Below are positions 50,579 to 59,179 of a stretch of DNA of 64,000 nucleotides, piece by piece. Under the pieces are notes generated by a model. It was not told the origin of the DNA. It saw only the letters and a program-made list of their open reading frames with translations, and made no database searches. The position numbers and the translations under genes were made by a program. The stretch covers positions 3,100,001-3,164,000 of the forward strand of contig NZ_CP107783.1 of the NCBI RefSeq assembly GCF_036345255.1, read 5' to 3'. Each line of letters starts with the position of its first letter. Positions within the stretch are counted from its first letter, which is position 1. The DNA is from Streptomyces sp. NBC_00569 (GTDB taxonomy: Bacteria > Actinomycetota > Actinomycetes > Streptomycetales > Streptomycetaceae).

Positions 50579-52512
50579 GGGAACGGGTGGGGGTCGTAGG
50601 GGGACGTCCGGTGCTCCTGGGCGGTGCCGCGCAGGGCCGCCTCCAGGCGGGGCAGGCCCGCCAGGCGCTGCTGTGCGTGGCCGAAGCACATCGGCAGGAT
50701 GCCGGGGACGACCGCGCGCGCGACGTGGATGCCCGCGTCGGCGTGCTCGCGGCTCGTCTGGTCGACGAGGACGATCCGGTCGAGGCCCGCGTCGGCGAAC
50801 AGGGAGCGCACGAAGTCCAGCGCGCCGCGCACATCGCCGCCCGACGCGTCGGCGAGGCGCCGCGGCCAGTCGGGGAACGCCTCGTCCGGTGTGACGCTCG
50901 GGCCGCCGAGCGCGGCCGTGGCCCGCTCGCGCGTCTCGGGGATCGAGGAGAACCGGACGTGATCCTCCAGCTCCTGGACCAGCCAGGGGTCTTCGGCCAT
51001 GGCCTCGACCTGTTCCCTGGTCCAGTCGACCGGGTTGGTGACGAGCTGGGCGACCTCGCGCAGGGCGCCGCGGATCGCGGACTGCGGGTCCGCCCCGGAC
51101 CCGGCCGAGGAGAACGTCGCGGGGAACGGGTGGAGGCGGTTGACGGCGAGGACCCAGACCACGGGCAGCGCGATGTCCCGCGTGGCGACCAGCAGATGGA
51201 TGTCGAAGCCGCGTGCCTGGATCAGCTCGATCATGGCGCGGCTCGTCGGGTCGGTGATCGAGCTCTCCGGGATGTGGGGCAACGACACGGCCCGGTACCA
51301 GGAGGTCAGGAACGCGTCGCGCTCGGCCAGCTCGAACAGCGAGTGCAGCGCCGCCTCTTCGAGGTTCGCGCCGACGGCGCAGCCGCTGGACGACTCGTAG
51401 AAGTAGTGCTTGCGCTCGTGCGGTTCGACGGCCCTCGCGGCGCGCCGGTCCCGGCGGAACGCGTACTCGTACTGGTAGAAGGCGTGGTCGGCGGGGACCA
51501 GCAGGGCCCGCCCGTCGTCGAGGTCGTGGCCCCACACCCAGTCCATCGGGGTGTCGGCCGTGTGGGGTGTCACCCGGCTCGTCGGGTGGGCCAGCTGCTC
51601 GTCCGTGTACCGGCCGAGGGTCGCCGGGTCCACGGCGTGCTCGGCGACGTCCGTGTACGCGCGGTCCGTGAGGACCGGGATGTCGTACGGGAATCCGCCG
51701 AGCCTCTCGTACGCCTCCAGGACGGCGACCGGCTCGGTCTCGGCGAACGTCCTGGCGCGGCCGTGGCCCATCGCCGGCGCGTCCGGCACGACCGCCATGC
51801 TCATCGCGAACGGGGTGCGGGACTCGCGCAGGATGGCTCGGACCGGGCCGAAGCGGTCGTCGACGAGGCGCTCGCGCAGCAGACCGCGCTCGACGAGACG
51901 GCTGTCGCCGGACCGGGTCGGGTCGCCCGGGGAGGCCGGCCGGTTGCGCAGCGCGAGGGGCAACGGCTGCTGTCCGGAGGCGAGTTCGCCCTTCTCCGGG
52001 CCGCACAGCGGGCAGTGGAAGCTGCGGGCGACGCGGTGGCGGCGCAGGCCGCGCGCCGAGACGGCGTAGAGCTCGCCGGGGCCGACGGGCCGCCGCGCCA
52101 GATGCTCCAGGGACGCCCGGAGCAGTTCGGGCAGCAGCGCCTCGGACGGCGCTGGGCCGTCGACGGCGTGGGTGAGGTCGCCGACCAGGGGGTGGTCGAC
52201 GACGGTGCGCTCGCGGACCTCTGCGCAGCCCGCGCACCCGGCATCGGTGTCCGGCGCCCACAACGGTCCGACGAGGACCTCGTCACCGTGGACGCGCACG
52301 GACAGATGCGGGCGGCCCGACTCCCTTGCCGCGTCGAGGTGTTGGCGTTCCCAGCCTAGGTCCCAGCCGCGCCGGACGGAGACGCTCACGCCGTCCGCGA
52401 CGGCCGGTGCGCCGAGCCCGGCGCAGACGTCGCGCCAGATCTCGTCGTCGTACGCGTCGGGAGCGCGCCGCGCGGTGATCGTGTCCGTCGTGTCCGCCGT
52501 GTCACTGTGCAT
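50575..52512 (-). CDS. YcaO azoline-forming cyclodehydratase
   Basis: The 645-residue protein has an N-terminal segment with two CxxC pairs (Cys93/96 and Cys167/170), probably a zinc site of the E1-derived cyclodehydratase region. A YcaO domain follows over roughly 200-620 (SRTPFAMSMAVVPDAPAMGHGRARTFAETEPVAVLEAYERLGGF, then HYFYESSSGCAVGANLEEAALHSLFELAERDAFLTSWYR). The protein ends in PHPFP, the PxPxP tail typical of azoline-forming YcaO enzymes. It uses ATP to cyclise Cys and Ser/Thr to azolines. Its ATG lies 11 bases inside the preceding leader-binding gene, and its stop overlaps the dehydrogenase start. Confidence 0.93.
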   Translation of the reverse strand: MHSDTADTTDTITARRAPDAYDDEIWRDVCAGLGAPAVADGVSVSVRRGWDLGWERQHLDAARESGRPHLSVRVHGDEVLVGPLWAPDTDAGCAGCAEVRERTVVDHPLVGDLTHAVDGPAPSEALLPELLRASLEHLARRPVGPGELYAVSARGLRRHRVARSFHCPLCGPEKGELASGQQPLPLALRNRPASPGDPTRSGDSRLVERGLLRERLVDDRFGPVRAILRESRTPFAMSMAVVPDAPAMGHGRARTFAETEPVAVLEAYERLGGFPYDIPVLTDRAYTDVAEHAVDPATLGRYTDEQLAHPTSRVTPHTADTPMDWVWGHDLDDGRALLVPADHAFYQYEYAFRRDRRAARAVEPHERKHYFYESSSGCAVGANLEEAALHSLFELAERDAFLTSWYRAVSLPHIPESSITDPTSRAMIELIQARGFDIHLLVATRDIALPVVWVLAVNRLHPFPATFSSAGSGADPQSAIRGALREVAQLVTNPVDWTREQVEAMAEDPWLVQELEDHVRFSSIPETRERATAALGGPSVTPDEAFPDWPRRLADASGGDVRGALDFVRSLFADAGLDRIVLVDQTSREHADAGIHVARAVVPGILPMCFGHAQQRLAGLPRLEAALRGTAQEHRTSPYDPHPFP

Positions 52513-54151
52513 CGTGGGTCTCCCGCGTGCGTGCTGCGGCCTCGACCGGCCCGTACCAGAAGGGGATCTCGCCGAGCACCGGGTCCGCGGCGACGGCGTG
52601 GCCTATGAAGGCGCCGCCGACGGTGTCGGCGTGGGCGATGAGCTGTGCGCGCAGGGCGCCGACGGCGGCCGGATCGGCGAAGAGCAGCGCGTCCGTGGAG
52701 AGCCGGCCGGGCCGGTCCGTCTGCGCGTGGGCGACGGCCTCGCACAGGGCGGTGCGCAGCGCCTCCTGGGGGGTGGATCCCCAGCCCGCGCCGAGGAGTT
52801 CACCGGCCGCCGTGGTGACCTCGGCGAGACGCCAGTCGACGCCGGGGACGTGACGCAGCGCGAGCCGCGGCCCGCCGTCCACGAGTTGCCGGAGGGCGGA
52901 CAGGATGCGCCGCCCTTCGGCGTCGGGCGTCGCGTCGGCCCCGGCGAGCTCCACCGCGCGCGGGGCCAGCAGCCGCAGCGCGCCGTCGAGCAGCCAGTGT
53001 TCCTCGGTCAGTCCCGCTGCCGCCCCCGGGACGCGGTCCCGCAGGGCGAGCAGCGCGGCGGCGACGGTCGCGGTCTCCTGGTGCGGTCCCCAGGCGACGA
53101 CCGTGCCCGTCCGCTCCCCGCGCTGTTCCACGGCGCGCAGCGCGAGCGGCATCTGCGGCAGCTCCTCGTCGGCGGTGTAGGCGAACAGTCCGGTCCAGCG
53201 TCCGGCGAGGGTCACGGCCGACTCGCGCGCGTCCTCGGGTTCGGGCATCGGTGCCGAGGGGGCGTCGGTGAGGAGGGAGCCCGGCCGGCCGGGCGCGGCC
53301 GCCATGCGGGCTCCCCCGACGGTCACCCGGTCGGAGACCAGGTCCGCCCCGTGCACGACGTGGGCCTCGCCCGCGTCCGCCGTCCCTGTCAGCGTGTCGA
53401 TGAGCAGCTGTCCCGCGAGGGCCCCGGCGACGGCGTCGGCCACCGGGCGCGGTACGGGCCCGTCGCCCTCGTCCGTCCAGGACAGGACCCGCTCACGGAA
53501 GGCCTCGGCGCCCTCGGGACCACCCGCGACAACGGGGCCCACGACATGAACCGTGTCGCCGAGAAGAACGGTCAAGTGGTGTGTCATTGAGGGGAGTTCG
53601 GGCCCCGCACCATCGGCTGCGGTACGGATCTCCAGTACGGCGTCAGCACCTTCGTACACGTGGTCGGACGAACCGGGCGCCTCGGCGACCGTCACCTCCC
53701 CCACTCCGGCCCGGCGCAGCCCGCGCGCCGCCGGCCCCGTCGCTTCGGGCGGGCCCGTGACGAGGACCCGGGCGGCGCGCAGGCGGGCGAACGCAGCGTA
53801 CGGGTCGTCGAGTCGGGCTTCGAGGCGGGCGACGGACTCGGCGTGCGGCGCGCGCTCCTCGGCGGTCGGTTCGGGGGCGGTGAACGCGTCGGGGTCGAGC
53901 AGAAGCCCCGCGTCGCGCAGTTTGCCGACGAGGTGGCGTACGGCGGGCCGGGAGCGCTCGGTGCCGAGTTCGGCGACGAGTTCGTCCTCGGTCGCGCCGT
54001 TCTCCAGGAGGGGGACGCAGCCCTCGGCCACGGCGTGCAGGACGTCGGAGCCGCGCAGGACGACCTGGCCGCGCGTGCCGCTGAGGTAGACGCCGCCGGG
54101 CACGGGCGCGAAGTGCAGGTCCGGGCGGGCCTTGAGCCTGGCGTTCGTCAT
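52502..54151 (-). CDS. ocin-ThiF-like leader-peptide-binding cyclodehydratase partner (TbtF-like)
   Basis: The 549-residue protein has an N-terminal RRE-like winged helix (residues 1-90, LKARPDLHFAPVPGGVYLSGTRGQVVLRGSDVLHAVAEGCVPLLENGATEDELVAELG) that would hold the precursor leader. A degenerate ThiF/E1-like core (ARVLVTGPPEATGPAARGLRRAGVGEVTVAEA) and a long C-terminal part resembling the YcaO partner region follow. It lacks an ATP-binding glycine motif, so it is a binding scaffold rather than an E1 enzyme. The ATG overlaps the LanB stop by four bases, and the YcaO gene starts inside its 3' end. The assignment comes from fold-level features and the thiopeptide-like gene order. Confidence 0.83.
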   Translation of the reverse strand: MTNARLKARPDLHFAPVPGGVYLSGTRGQVVLRGSDVLHAVAEGCVPLLENGATEDELVAELGTERSRPAVRHLVGKLRDAGLLLDPDAFTAPEPTAEERAPHAESVARLEARLDDPYAAFARLRAARVLVTGPPEATGPAARGLRRAGVGEVTVAEAPGSSDHVYEGADAVLEIRTAADGAGPELPSMTHHLTVLLGDTVHVVGPVVAGGPEGAEAFRERVLSWTDEGDGPVPRPVADAVAGALAGQLLIDTLTGTADAGEAHVVHGADLVSDRVTVGGARMAAAPGRPGSLLTDAPSAPMPEPEDARESAVTLAGRWTGLFAYTADEELPQMPLALRAVEQRGERTGTVVAWGPHQETATVAAALLALRDRVPGAAAGLTEEHWLLDGALRLLAPRAVELAGADATPDAEGRRILSALRQLVDGGPRLALRHVPGVDWRLAEVTTAAGELLGAGWGSTPQEALRTALCEAVAHAQTDRPGRLSTDALLFADPAAVGALRAQLIAHADTVGGAFIGHAVAADPVLGEIPFWYGPVEAAARTRETHDAQ

Positions 54152-56709
54152 GCCTGTCCCCCTCGGTAGGTGAAGCGGCCGCCGTCGTCGCGGCCGACCT
54201 CGACGACCCACTCGGTGGCGTGCGTGCCGTCGACGACGGACGGCAGCGCCTCCTCCAGGTAGCAGCCGTCGGCGCCGCGCCGGTCGAGCATGCGCGGCAG
54301 GACGCGGGCGCTCAGGGCGCTGGTGAGGTCGACGTACTGCGGCTTCTGCTGGAGCCGCTTGGACTGCACGTCGGGGGCGCCCACCGAGAGAGGTCCCTCG
54401 TCCTCGGGCGCGTTCTTGATGACGACCTCTTCGGCGACGCCGTGCCGGGCGCGCCACGCGTTGAGCGCGAGGAGCCGGTCGTGCTCGTCGGGTCCCGTGG
54501 CGACCGCGGTGGTGAGCTCGTCGCCGCCGTACCAGCGGCGGCGCCCGATGAGGACGTCGCCGACGGCCATGCGGGGCGCGGTCCTGGTGGTGGCGCGGTC
54601 CCACGGCGTCGCCGCGTGCCAGCTGTTGGGCAGGCTGTTGAAGAGGCGGCCGCTGATGGCGAGGCCCGAGGCGACGGACAGGGGCGGCGGGAACAGGCCG
54701 GGGTGGCCCGTACCGAGCGGGAGTACGCGCAGGGGCGCGCCGTCGGCGTCCTCGACGCGCAGCGTGTCGGTGTCCGGGTCGTGCGCGAGGCGCAGCGTGA
54801 ACCAGTCCTCGGGGGTGAGGCCGCCGGGCAGGATCGGCGCGTGCGCGTTGACGTTGAGACGGTGCAGGCCGAGGTCCTCGGTGACGCGGGCGCCGTCGAA
54901 GCCGTACTCCCGCTGGAGGTGTCCGGCGAGGCGGGGCAGGGCGCGGCCGCCCATGCGGCGGTCGGCGTCGAGGAAGCGGGCGTAGAGCATGCCGTGGCCC
55001 GGCAGTCCGTCGTTGAGGACGAGCCTGCCGTCGCCCTCTTGGAGGAGGACGCCGTAGATGAGGGGGTCCCGGCGGAAGCGTTCGGGCAGGGACGCGGTCA
55101 GGCCCGCCACGTCGTCGGGGCTGAGGACGAGGGTGTCGTCGCCTGCGTCGACGGTCTTGGACAGGCGGGCGTGGACGGCCTCGGTGAGCTCGCGGCGCAG
55201 CAGGTACATGCGCTCCAGGGAGCCGTCGGCGGGGCCGATGCCGGCGAGTGCGGACGGGTCGCCGGTGCCGTGCGGCCCGTACACGGCGTCCATGGCGGCG
55301 GCGCGCCGGGACACCTCGCCGACGACGAACGCGGCGTTCGCGGCGAGCGGGATGTTGGCCCCGGCGCCGAACCGTTCGACGAACGCGGCCGTCATCAGGA
55401 CGCGCACGTCGTGCAGCCAGTCGAAGACGGACAGGAGCTCGACGGCCGGGCCGAGGTCGGCGAGCGGCTTGTGCCACTGCCGGGTCGCCACCTTCAGCGG
55501 CGGCATGACGTAGTCCTCCTCGACGGTGATCTGGGCGGGCCGCCCGGCGAGGTGGCTCAGCTTGCCGAGGTCGCCGCGCAACTCGGCGAGCACACCGCCC
55601 CGTTCGGGCGACGGGGCACCGGCGAGGCGGGGCAGTCCGGCGCGGATGCCTGCGGCGAGGGCGGTGGCGCGCGGGTCGTCGGGGGTGAGGAGGTCGTCGT
55701 AGTCGGCGGAGCCGTCCTCGGCCTCGTGGAAGGTGCACAGCAGGCCCTGGCCCACGGCCTGCCGTACGCGCTTGTCGGCGGCCTCGGCCGGGATGCCGGC
55801 GCGTTCGGCGACGTGGGCGACGACGGCGGGGAAGAGCCGCGGCCCCATGGACACCGCGTCGAGCAGGTCGCCGACGGGCCCGTCCAGGGGTACGGCTAGC
55901 CGGCGCATGCCCGCGTCGGTGAGCCGCAGGAAGAACAGCTTGCCGGACTCGGGGTCGGGCGCGGAGGTGGGCGGGATGCCCACCCAAAGGTCCGTGAGGT
56001 CGGCGGTGTCGGCCGCGGGGAGCCCGCCGAGCACGTAGCCGAGCATGACGCGGTCGAGCCCGGGGAAGGCGGTGGCGCCCTCGAAGGGGACGTCGCCGGG
56101 GTCGACCCCGGCCGGGTCGGGCTCCGCGATGCCCACGGCGGTGAACCGGGACAGCGGGCTGGTGCGGACCATGGCCCGGGTGACGTACTGGATGAGGCCG
56201 CGCTCGGACTTGCGGGTGCGGGCGGAGACCTTGCCGGGGCCGAGGACGGCGGCACGGTAGCGCTCGGCCTCCTGGTGGACCTCGGGTGCCACCAGGGCGA
56301 GCGAGCGCAGCAGGTCGTCGTCGCCCAGCAGGGCGGCCAGGACCGCACGTTCACGGTCGGCGGCCTCGGTGTAGCCGTCGACGACGGCGTCGCGCAGCCG
56401 CTCCCTGGCGTCCCGCGCGGCCAGCCACTCGGTGACGGCGGGCGTGGGGGCCGGCGGCTTCTTGGGTGCGCGGCCGTTGTGGATGGAGCGGCGCAGCGCG
56501 ATGAGGTCGCGGCGCTCGGCGTCGTCGGCGGCGGCGCCGATGCGGTGGTACAGCTCGTCGGAGCACGCGTCGGCGGCCTGCCTCAACACCTCCTCGGCGG
56601 CGGCGAGTTCGGCGAGGGTACGGCGCTGTGCCGGGTCGGCGAGGCGGGTGCGGCGCAGCGGGTTGACGCGCAGGAACCAGAGGGACTCGGGTGTGGTCGG
56701 GCCGGTCAT
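54148..56709 (-). CDS. LanB-type lantibiotic dehydratase, glutamylation subunit (TbtB-like)
   Basis: The 853-residue protein spans the Lant_dehydr_N domain: start ESLWFLRVNPLRRTRLADPAQRRTLAELAAAEEVLRQAADACSDELYHRI, then RKSERGLIQYVTRAMVRTSPLSRFTAVGIAEPDPAGV and the later DRATTRTAPRMAVGDVLIGRRRWY. It lacks the small elimination domain, which is encoded separately at 48153-49043. The enzyme uses glutamyl-tRNA to glutamylate Ser/Thr of the core. It overlaps its upstream and downstream neighbours by four bases each. The Ser-rich precursor cores give it plenty of substrate positions. Confidence 0.92.
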   Translation of the reverse strand: MTGPTTPESLWFLRVNPLRRTRLADPAQRRTLAELAAAEEVLRQAADACSDELYHRIGAAADDAERRDLIALRRSIHNGRAPKKPPAPTPAVTEWLAARDARERLRDAVVDGYTEAADRERAVLAALLGDDDLLRSLALVAPEVHQEAERYRAAVLGPGKVSARTRKSERGLIQYVTRAMVRTSPLSRFTAVGIAEPDPAGVDPGDVPFEGATAFPGLDRVMLGYVLGGLPAADTADLTDLWVGIPPTSAPDPESGKLFFLRLTDAGMRRLAVPLDGPVGDLLDAVSMGPRLFPAVVAHVAERAGIPAEAADKRVRQAVGQGLLCTFHEAEDGSADYDDLLTPDDPRATALAAGIRAGLPRLAGAPSPERGGVLAELRGDLGKLSHLAGRPAQITVEEDYVMPPLKVATRQWHKPLADLGPAVELLSVFDWLHDVRVLMTAAFVERFGAGANIPLAANAAFVVGEVSRRAAAMDAVYGPHGTGDPSALAGIGPADGSLERMYLLRRELTEAVHARLSKTVDAGDDTLVLSPDDVAGLTASLPERFRRDPLIYGVLLQEGDGRLVLNDGLPGHGMLYARFLDADRRMGGRALPRLAGHLQREYGFDGARVTEDLGLHRLNVNAHAPILPGGLTPEDWFTLRLAHDPDTDTLRVEDADGAPLRVLPLGTGHPGLFPPPLSVASGLAISGRLFNSLPNSWHAATPWDRATTRTAPRMAVGDVLIGRRRWYGGDELTTAVATGPDEHDRLLALNAWRARHGVAEEVVIKNAPEDEGPLSVGAPDVQSKRLQQKPQYVDLTSALSARVLPRMLDRRGADGCYLEEALPSVVDGTHATEWVVEVGRDDGGRFTYRGGQA

Positions 56710-57869
56710 CGCGTGACTCCCGTCGGGTCGGCCGCCGCGCCGGCCATGCGGTCACGGCGGTCGTTGAGGCGGTCCTGCCAGGACACGCCGAGGACGTCGT
56801 CGACGGTCTCGGCGATGGCGAAGCACATGTAGTAGCGCTGCATCGGCGAGACGGTCAGAAGCGGCAGCTGCTCGTAGAAGAGGTTCGTCAGGAGGCGGAA
56901 GGCGGCGAACCAGCGGGAGGGGTCGGCGACCACTCCGGACTCGCCGACGGCGCGGTGGAAGTCGCTGTCGGGCTGGTCGCCCTGCGGGACGACGCGGGTC
57001 GCTCCGGGCGGGCCCATCTCGCTGCGGTCCACACCGTCGGTGACGGAGTCGAGCAGGTCGAGGGTGAGTGTCCCGGCGGCGACGGCGCTCTCCAGGGCGC
57101 CGGAACTGTACGCGAACGCGGTCCGCCACTCGGCGGCCCCGGCCGACACCTCGCCGGACAGACGCTGTTCGACGACGGTACGCAGCCGGGGCGCGTCCTT
57201 GGCGAGCCGGTCCTGGAAGACGGGCCTGACGTCCTTGGTGGGCGCGGCCCAGGCGAGGAACGCCTCCACGTGGGAGCGGGGCGAGAACACCCCGTAGGCG
57301 GGGCCGAGGAAGTGGGTGTCGACTAGCGCGGCGAACGCCTCGGCGAGCCGCACGGTGGCGGTGGCGGGCTCGGCCGCGATGCCCTCGATCATGCGCAGCA
57401 GGGGCTTGTTGAGAGCGCCGAGCACGACGGTGCGGAACTGGTCGAGGCGCGGCTCACGGGACGCCGTGTCGGCGGGGCCCACCCGCGAGACGGCGCCGTG
57501 CTCGTGCAGCGGCAGGTAGGGCGGCTGCACCGCTTCGAGCCGGCCGAACTCGCGGGCCTGCTCCAGGTACGCCTCCTCGGTCAGGGCGCGCGGCGGGTCG
57601 AGCGGACCGGCGTCGAGGAGGTCCGCGACCTCGGTCCAGTCGGGGCCGCCCGGCACCGCGAGGGCGAGGACGTCGACATGCGGGCCGTGCAGCCAGCCGC
57701 GCCTCAACTGGACGGCGGGAGCGCCCCGTTCGCTCAGGGCGCGGGCGACCGGCACGACGTGCCGGGCGAGCCACGCCGGTGTCACCGGCATCCGTGTGTG
57801 GAGCCGCACTCCCGTCAGGCCGGCGGAGTCCGGCTTCACGGCAGTGCGCTCCGGCGCTTCAACCCCCAT
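56706..57869 (-). CDS. putative thiopeptide pyridine synthase (TbtD/TclM-like)
   Basis: The 387-residue protein is related to the LanB C-terminal fold: VRLHTRMPVTPAWLARHVVPVARALSERGAPAVQLRRGWLHGPHVDVLALAVP at the start. Near the end it has WFAAFRLLTNLFYEQLPLLTVSPMQRYYMCFAIAETVDDVLGVSWQDRL, close to the pattern I remember for the enzymes that join two dehydroalanines in a [4+2] cycloaddition and release the leader. It is the first gene of the six-gene operon. The start at 57869 has GGAAGG upstream; the open frame beyond it is antisense to the next gene. The alternative is a second elimination enzyme, so pyridine formation is a prediction. Confidence 0.75.
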   Translation of the reverse strand: MGVEAPERTAVKPDSAGLTGVRLHTRMPVTPAWLARHVVPVARALSERGAPAVQLRRGWLHGPHVDVLALAVPGGPDWTEVADLLDAGPLDPPRALTEEAYLEQAREFGRLEAVQPPYLPLHEHGAVSRVGPADTASREPRLDQFRTVVLGALNKPLLRMIEGIAAEPATATVRLAEAFAALVDTHFLGPAYGVFSPRSHVEAFLAWAAPTKDVRPVFQDRLAKDAPRLRTVVEQRLSGEVSAGAAEWRTAFAYSSGALESAVAAGTLTLDLLDSVTDGVDRSEMGPPGATRVVPQGDQPDSDFHRAVGESGVVADPSRWFAAFRLLTNLFYEQLPLLTVSPMQRYYMCFAIAETVDDVLGVSWQDRLNDRRDRMAGAAADPTGVTR

Positions 57870-58074
57870 GTTTTTCGCACCTTCCAGGAAATCTTCAACA
57901 GATCTTGCGGAATGTTTTGACTGGAATTCTGTGGCGGCGACTTGCGCCCGGAAAGGGAATGCGGGGCGGCCGCTTACATACGTCACCGCTTTCGTGACAC
58001 GGGCGCCCGACGAGTCACGGACAGGTTGGCCGAAAACTGCCGGGCCGGCGCCAAGATCGCTGTACCCTCCGGCC
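57870..58074. promoter_or_regulatory. divergent promoter region of the main RiPP operon
   Basis: This 205-bp gap separates the pyridine-synthase-like gene and the membrane-protein gene. It is notably AT-richer near the minus-strand start. It contains CGGTGACGTA on the minus strand (57978-57987), also present upstream of the multicopper oxidase gene, next to CGCTTTCGTGAC at 57987-57998. No clear -10/-35 pair could be assigned. Confidence 0.35.
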
Positions 58075-58629
58075 ATGACTACGGACTCGGAGTGCCTCGC
58101 ACTCACGCAGAATCTGCGCCGCCGCGGGGCCATCGTCCTCGCGGTTTTTGCCCTGGTGTGGGCTTTTGCGGGCGGCTCCGGCATAAGTGCCGTGGGGGTT
58201 TCGGTGACGATCGGCGTGCTCGCCGCCGCGGTGACCGTCGTGGCGGTGGTCCTGGCCTTCCGCGGCGGGGCCGGTCCGGCCTCGCGCATGGTGCGGCTCC
58301 CGGAGAAGTGGAACCGCGGCGTCGGCATGGTGAACATGGCCGAGCTGGTGGCGATCTTCGTGGTGATCGCGGCGTCGAACGCGAGCGGCCACCCGGAGCT
58401 GATCCCGCCCGGCATCTGCCTGGTCGTGGGCCTGCACTTCTTCCCGCTCGCCCGCCTCTTCGACCAGTGGCAGTACAAGTGGACGGCCGTCTTCCTGACC
58501 GCGGTCGCGGTGGCCGGCCTGGTGGTCGCCGCGACCGGCACGACGATGGAGACGGTGCGTGTCGTGGTCGGCCTGGGCGCCGCGCTGGTGCTGTGGGCCT
58601 CGTCGTTCCACGTCGCCGTGCGGGGCTGA
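58075..58629 (+). CDS. small integral membrane protein, candidate immunity or transport factor
   Basis: The 184-residue protein has about five hydrophobic segments: LRRRGAIVLAVFALVWAFAGGSGISAVGVSVTIGVLAAAVTVVAVVLAF, NMAELVAIFVVIAAS, LIPPGICLVVGLHFFPLARLF, WTAVFLTAVAVAGLVVAA and TVRVVVGLGAALVLWASSFHVAV. No family function is recognised. It is the only plus-strand gene between the two RiPP units and is convergent with the precursor genes, sharing a bidirectional terminator with them. Immunity is a guess based on location; a housekeeping origin is equally possible. The ATG start lacks a strong ribosome site. Confidence 0.75.
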   Translation: MTTDSECLALTQNLRRRGAIVLAVFALVWAFAGGSGISAVGVSVTIGVLAAAVTVVAVVLAFRGGAGPASRMVRLPEKWNRGVGMVNMAELVAIFVVIAASNASGHPELIPPGICLVVGLHFFPLARLFDQWQYKWTAVFLTAVAVAGLVVAATGTTMETVRVVVGLGAALVLWASSFHVAVRG

Positions 58630-58677
58630 CGCGGGAACGCGGCCGGCCCCCGCAGGGGCCCGCGAAACGTCCCCACA

Positions 58678-58722
58678 AAAGGATGTACCCATCCAGCTCC
58701 CGGCTGGATGGGCGCATCCTTT
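58678..58722. terminator. long bidirectional terminator after the precursor genes
   Basis: A composite hairpin has AAAGGATG/CATCCTTT outside (58678-58685 with 58715-58722) and CCCATCCAGC/GCTGGATGGG inside (58688-58697 with 58703-58712) around a TCCCG loop. The A/T runs at both feet make it a good intrinsic terminator in both directions, ending the precursor transcript and the membrane-protein transcript. Confidence 0.9.
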
Positions 58723-58733
58723 GGAACGGTGGA

Positions 58734-58910
58734 TCAGCAGGCGGAGCAGGTGCTGGACGAGGACGACGAGGTGCCGATCGAACCGCTGGAGGCGCCCATC
58801 TCGGGGAGGGCCACACCCTGCGCGACCTCAAGGGTCTCCAGCTCGTCGACGTCGAAGCTGTCGAACGCCTTCTCCGCGTCGTCACCGTTCTTGATGTCGT
58901 TGATGCTCAT
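58734..58910 (-). CDS. RiPP precursor peptide, copy 1
   Basis: The 58-residue peptide has an acidic leader (MSINDIKNGDDAEKAF, then DSFDVDELETLEVAQGVA) and the LPEMGA segment typical of thiazolylpeptide precursors before the core. From Ser41 the core reads SSGSIGT, six Ser, then TCSAC: ten Ser/Thr and two Cys in 18 residues. The product is the likely substrate of the LanB, YcaO and dehydrogenase enzymes. AAGGA lies nine bases upstream. The encoded peptide is identical to that of copy 2. The exact cleavage site (before or after Ser41) is inferred from family patterns. Confidence 0.9.
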   Translation of the reverse strand: MSINDIKNGDDAEKAFDSFDVDELETLEVAQGVALPEMGASSGSIGTSSSSSSTCSAC

Positions 58911-58932
58911 GTGATGAATTCCTTCCGGTGTT

Positions 58933-58951
58933 CCGCGAAGTGGCTTCGCGG
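58933..58951. terminator. hairpin between the two precursor genes
   Basis: CCGCGAAG and CTTCGCGG form a perfect 8-bp stem with a TGG loop in the 68-bp spacer. It may stabilise the message of the upstream copy or attenuate read-through to the downstream copy. Confidence 0.6.
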
Positions 58952-58978
58952 GGTGGATGAGGGGTGGGTGAGGGGAAG

Positions 58979-59155
58979 TCAGCAGGCGGAGCAGGTCGAC
59001 GAGGAGGACGACGAGGTGCCGATCGAACCGCTGGAGGCACCCATCTCCGGGAGGGCCACGCCCTGGGCGACCTCAAGGGTCTCCAGCTCGTCGACGTCGA
59101 AGCTGTCGAACGCCTTCTCCGCGTCGTCACCGTTCTTGATGTCGTTGATGCTCAT
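58979..59155 (-). CDS. RiPP precursor peptide, copy 2
   Basis: The gene encodes exactly the same 58 residues as copy 1. Codons 1-29 and the ribosome site are identical in DNA. In the remaining 30 codons seven differ, all silently, including one AGC/TCG serine exchange and a rearranged order of the six serine codons. This copy is the first of the two after the SagB-type gene (118 bp upstream). GAAAGGA lies nine bases before the ATG. Silent divergence with unchanged protein indicates selection on the peptide sequence. Confidence 0.9.
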   Translation of the reverse strand: MSINDIKNGDDAEKAFDSFDVDELETLEVAQGVALPEMGASSGSIGTSSSSSSTCSAC

Positions 59156-59179
59156 GTGATGAATTCCTTTCAGGAGTTC

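Noticed and set aside
57870..58676. N-terminal extension of the pyridine-synthase-like frame
   Set aside because: It overlaps a plus-strand membrane-protein gene and lacks a ribosome site; GGAAGG precedes the ATG at 57869.
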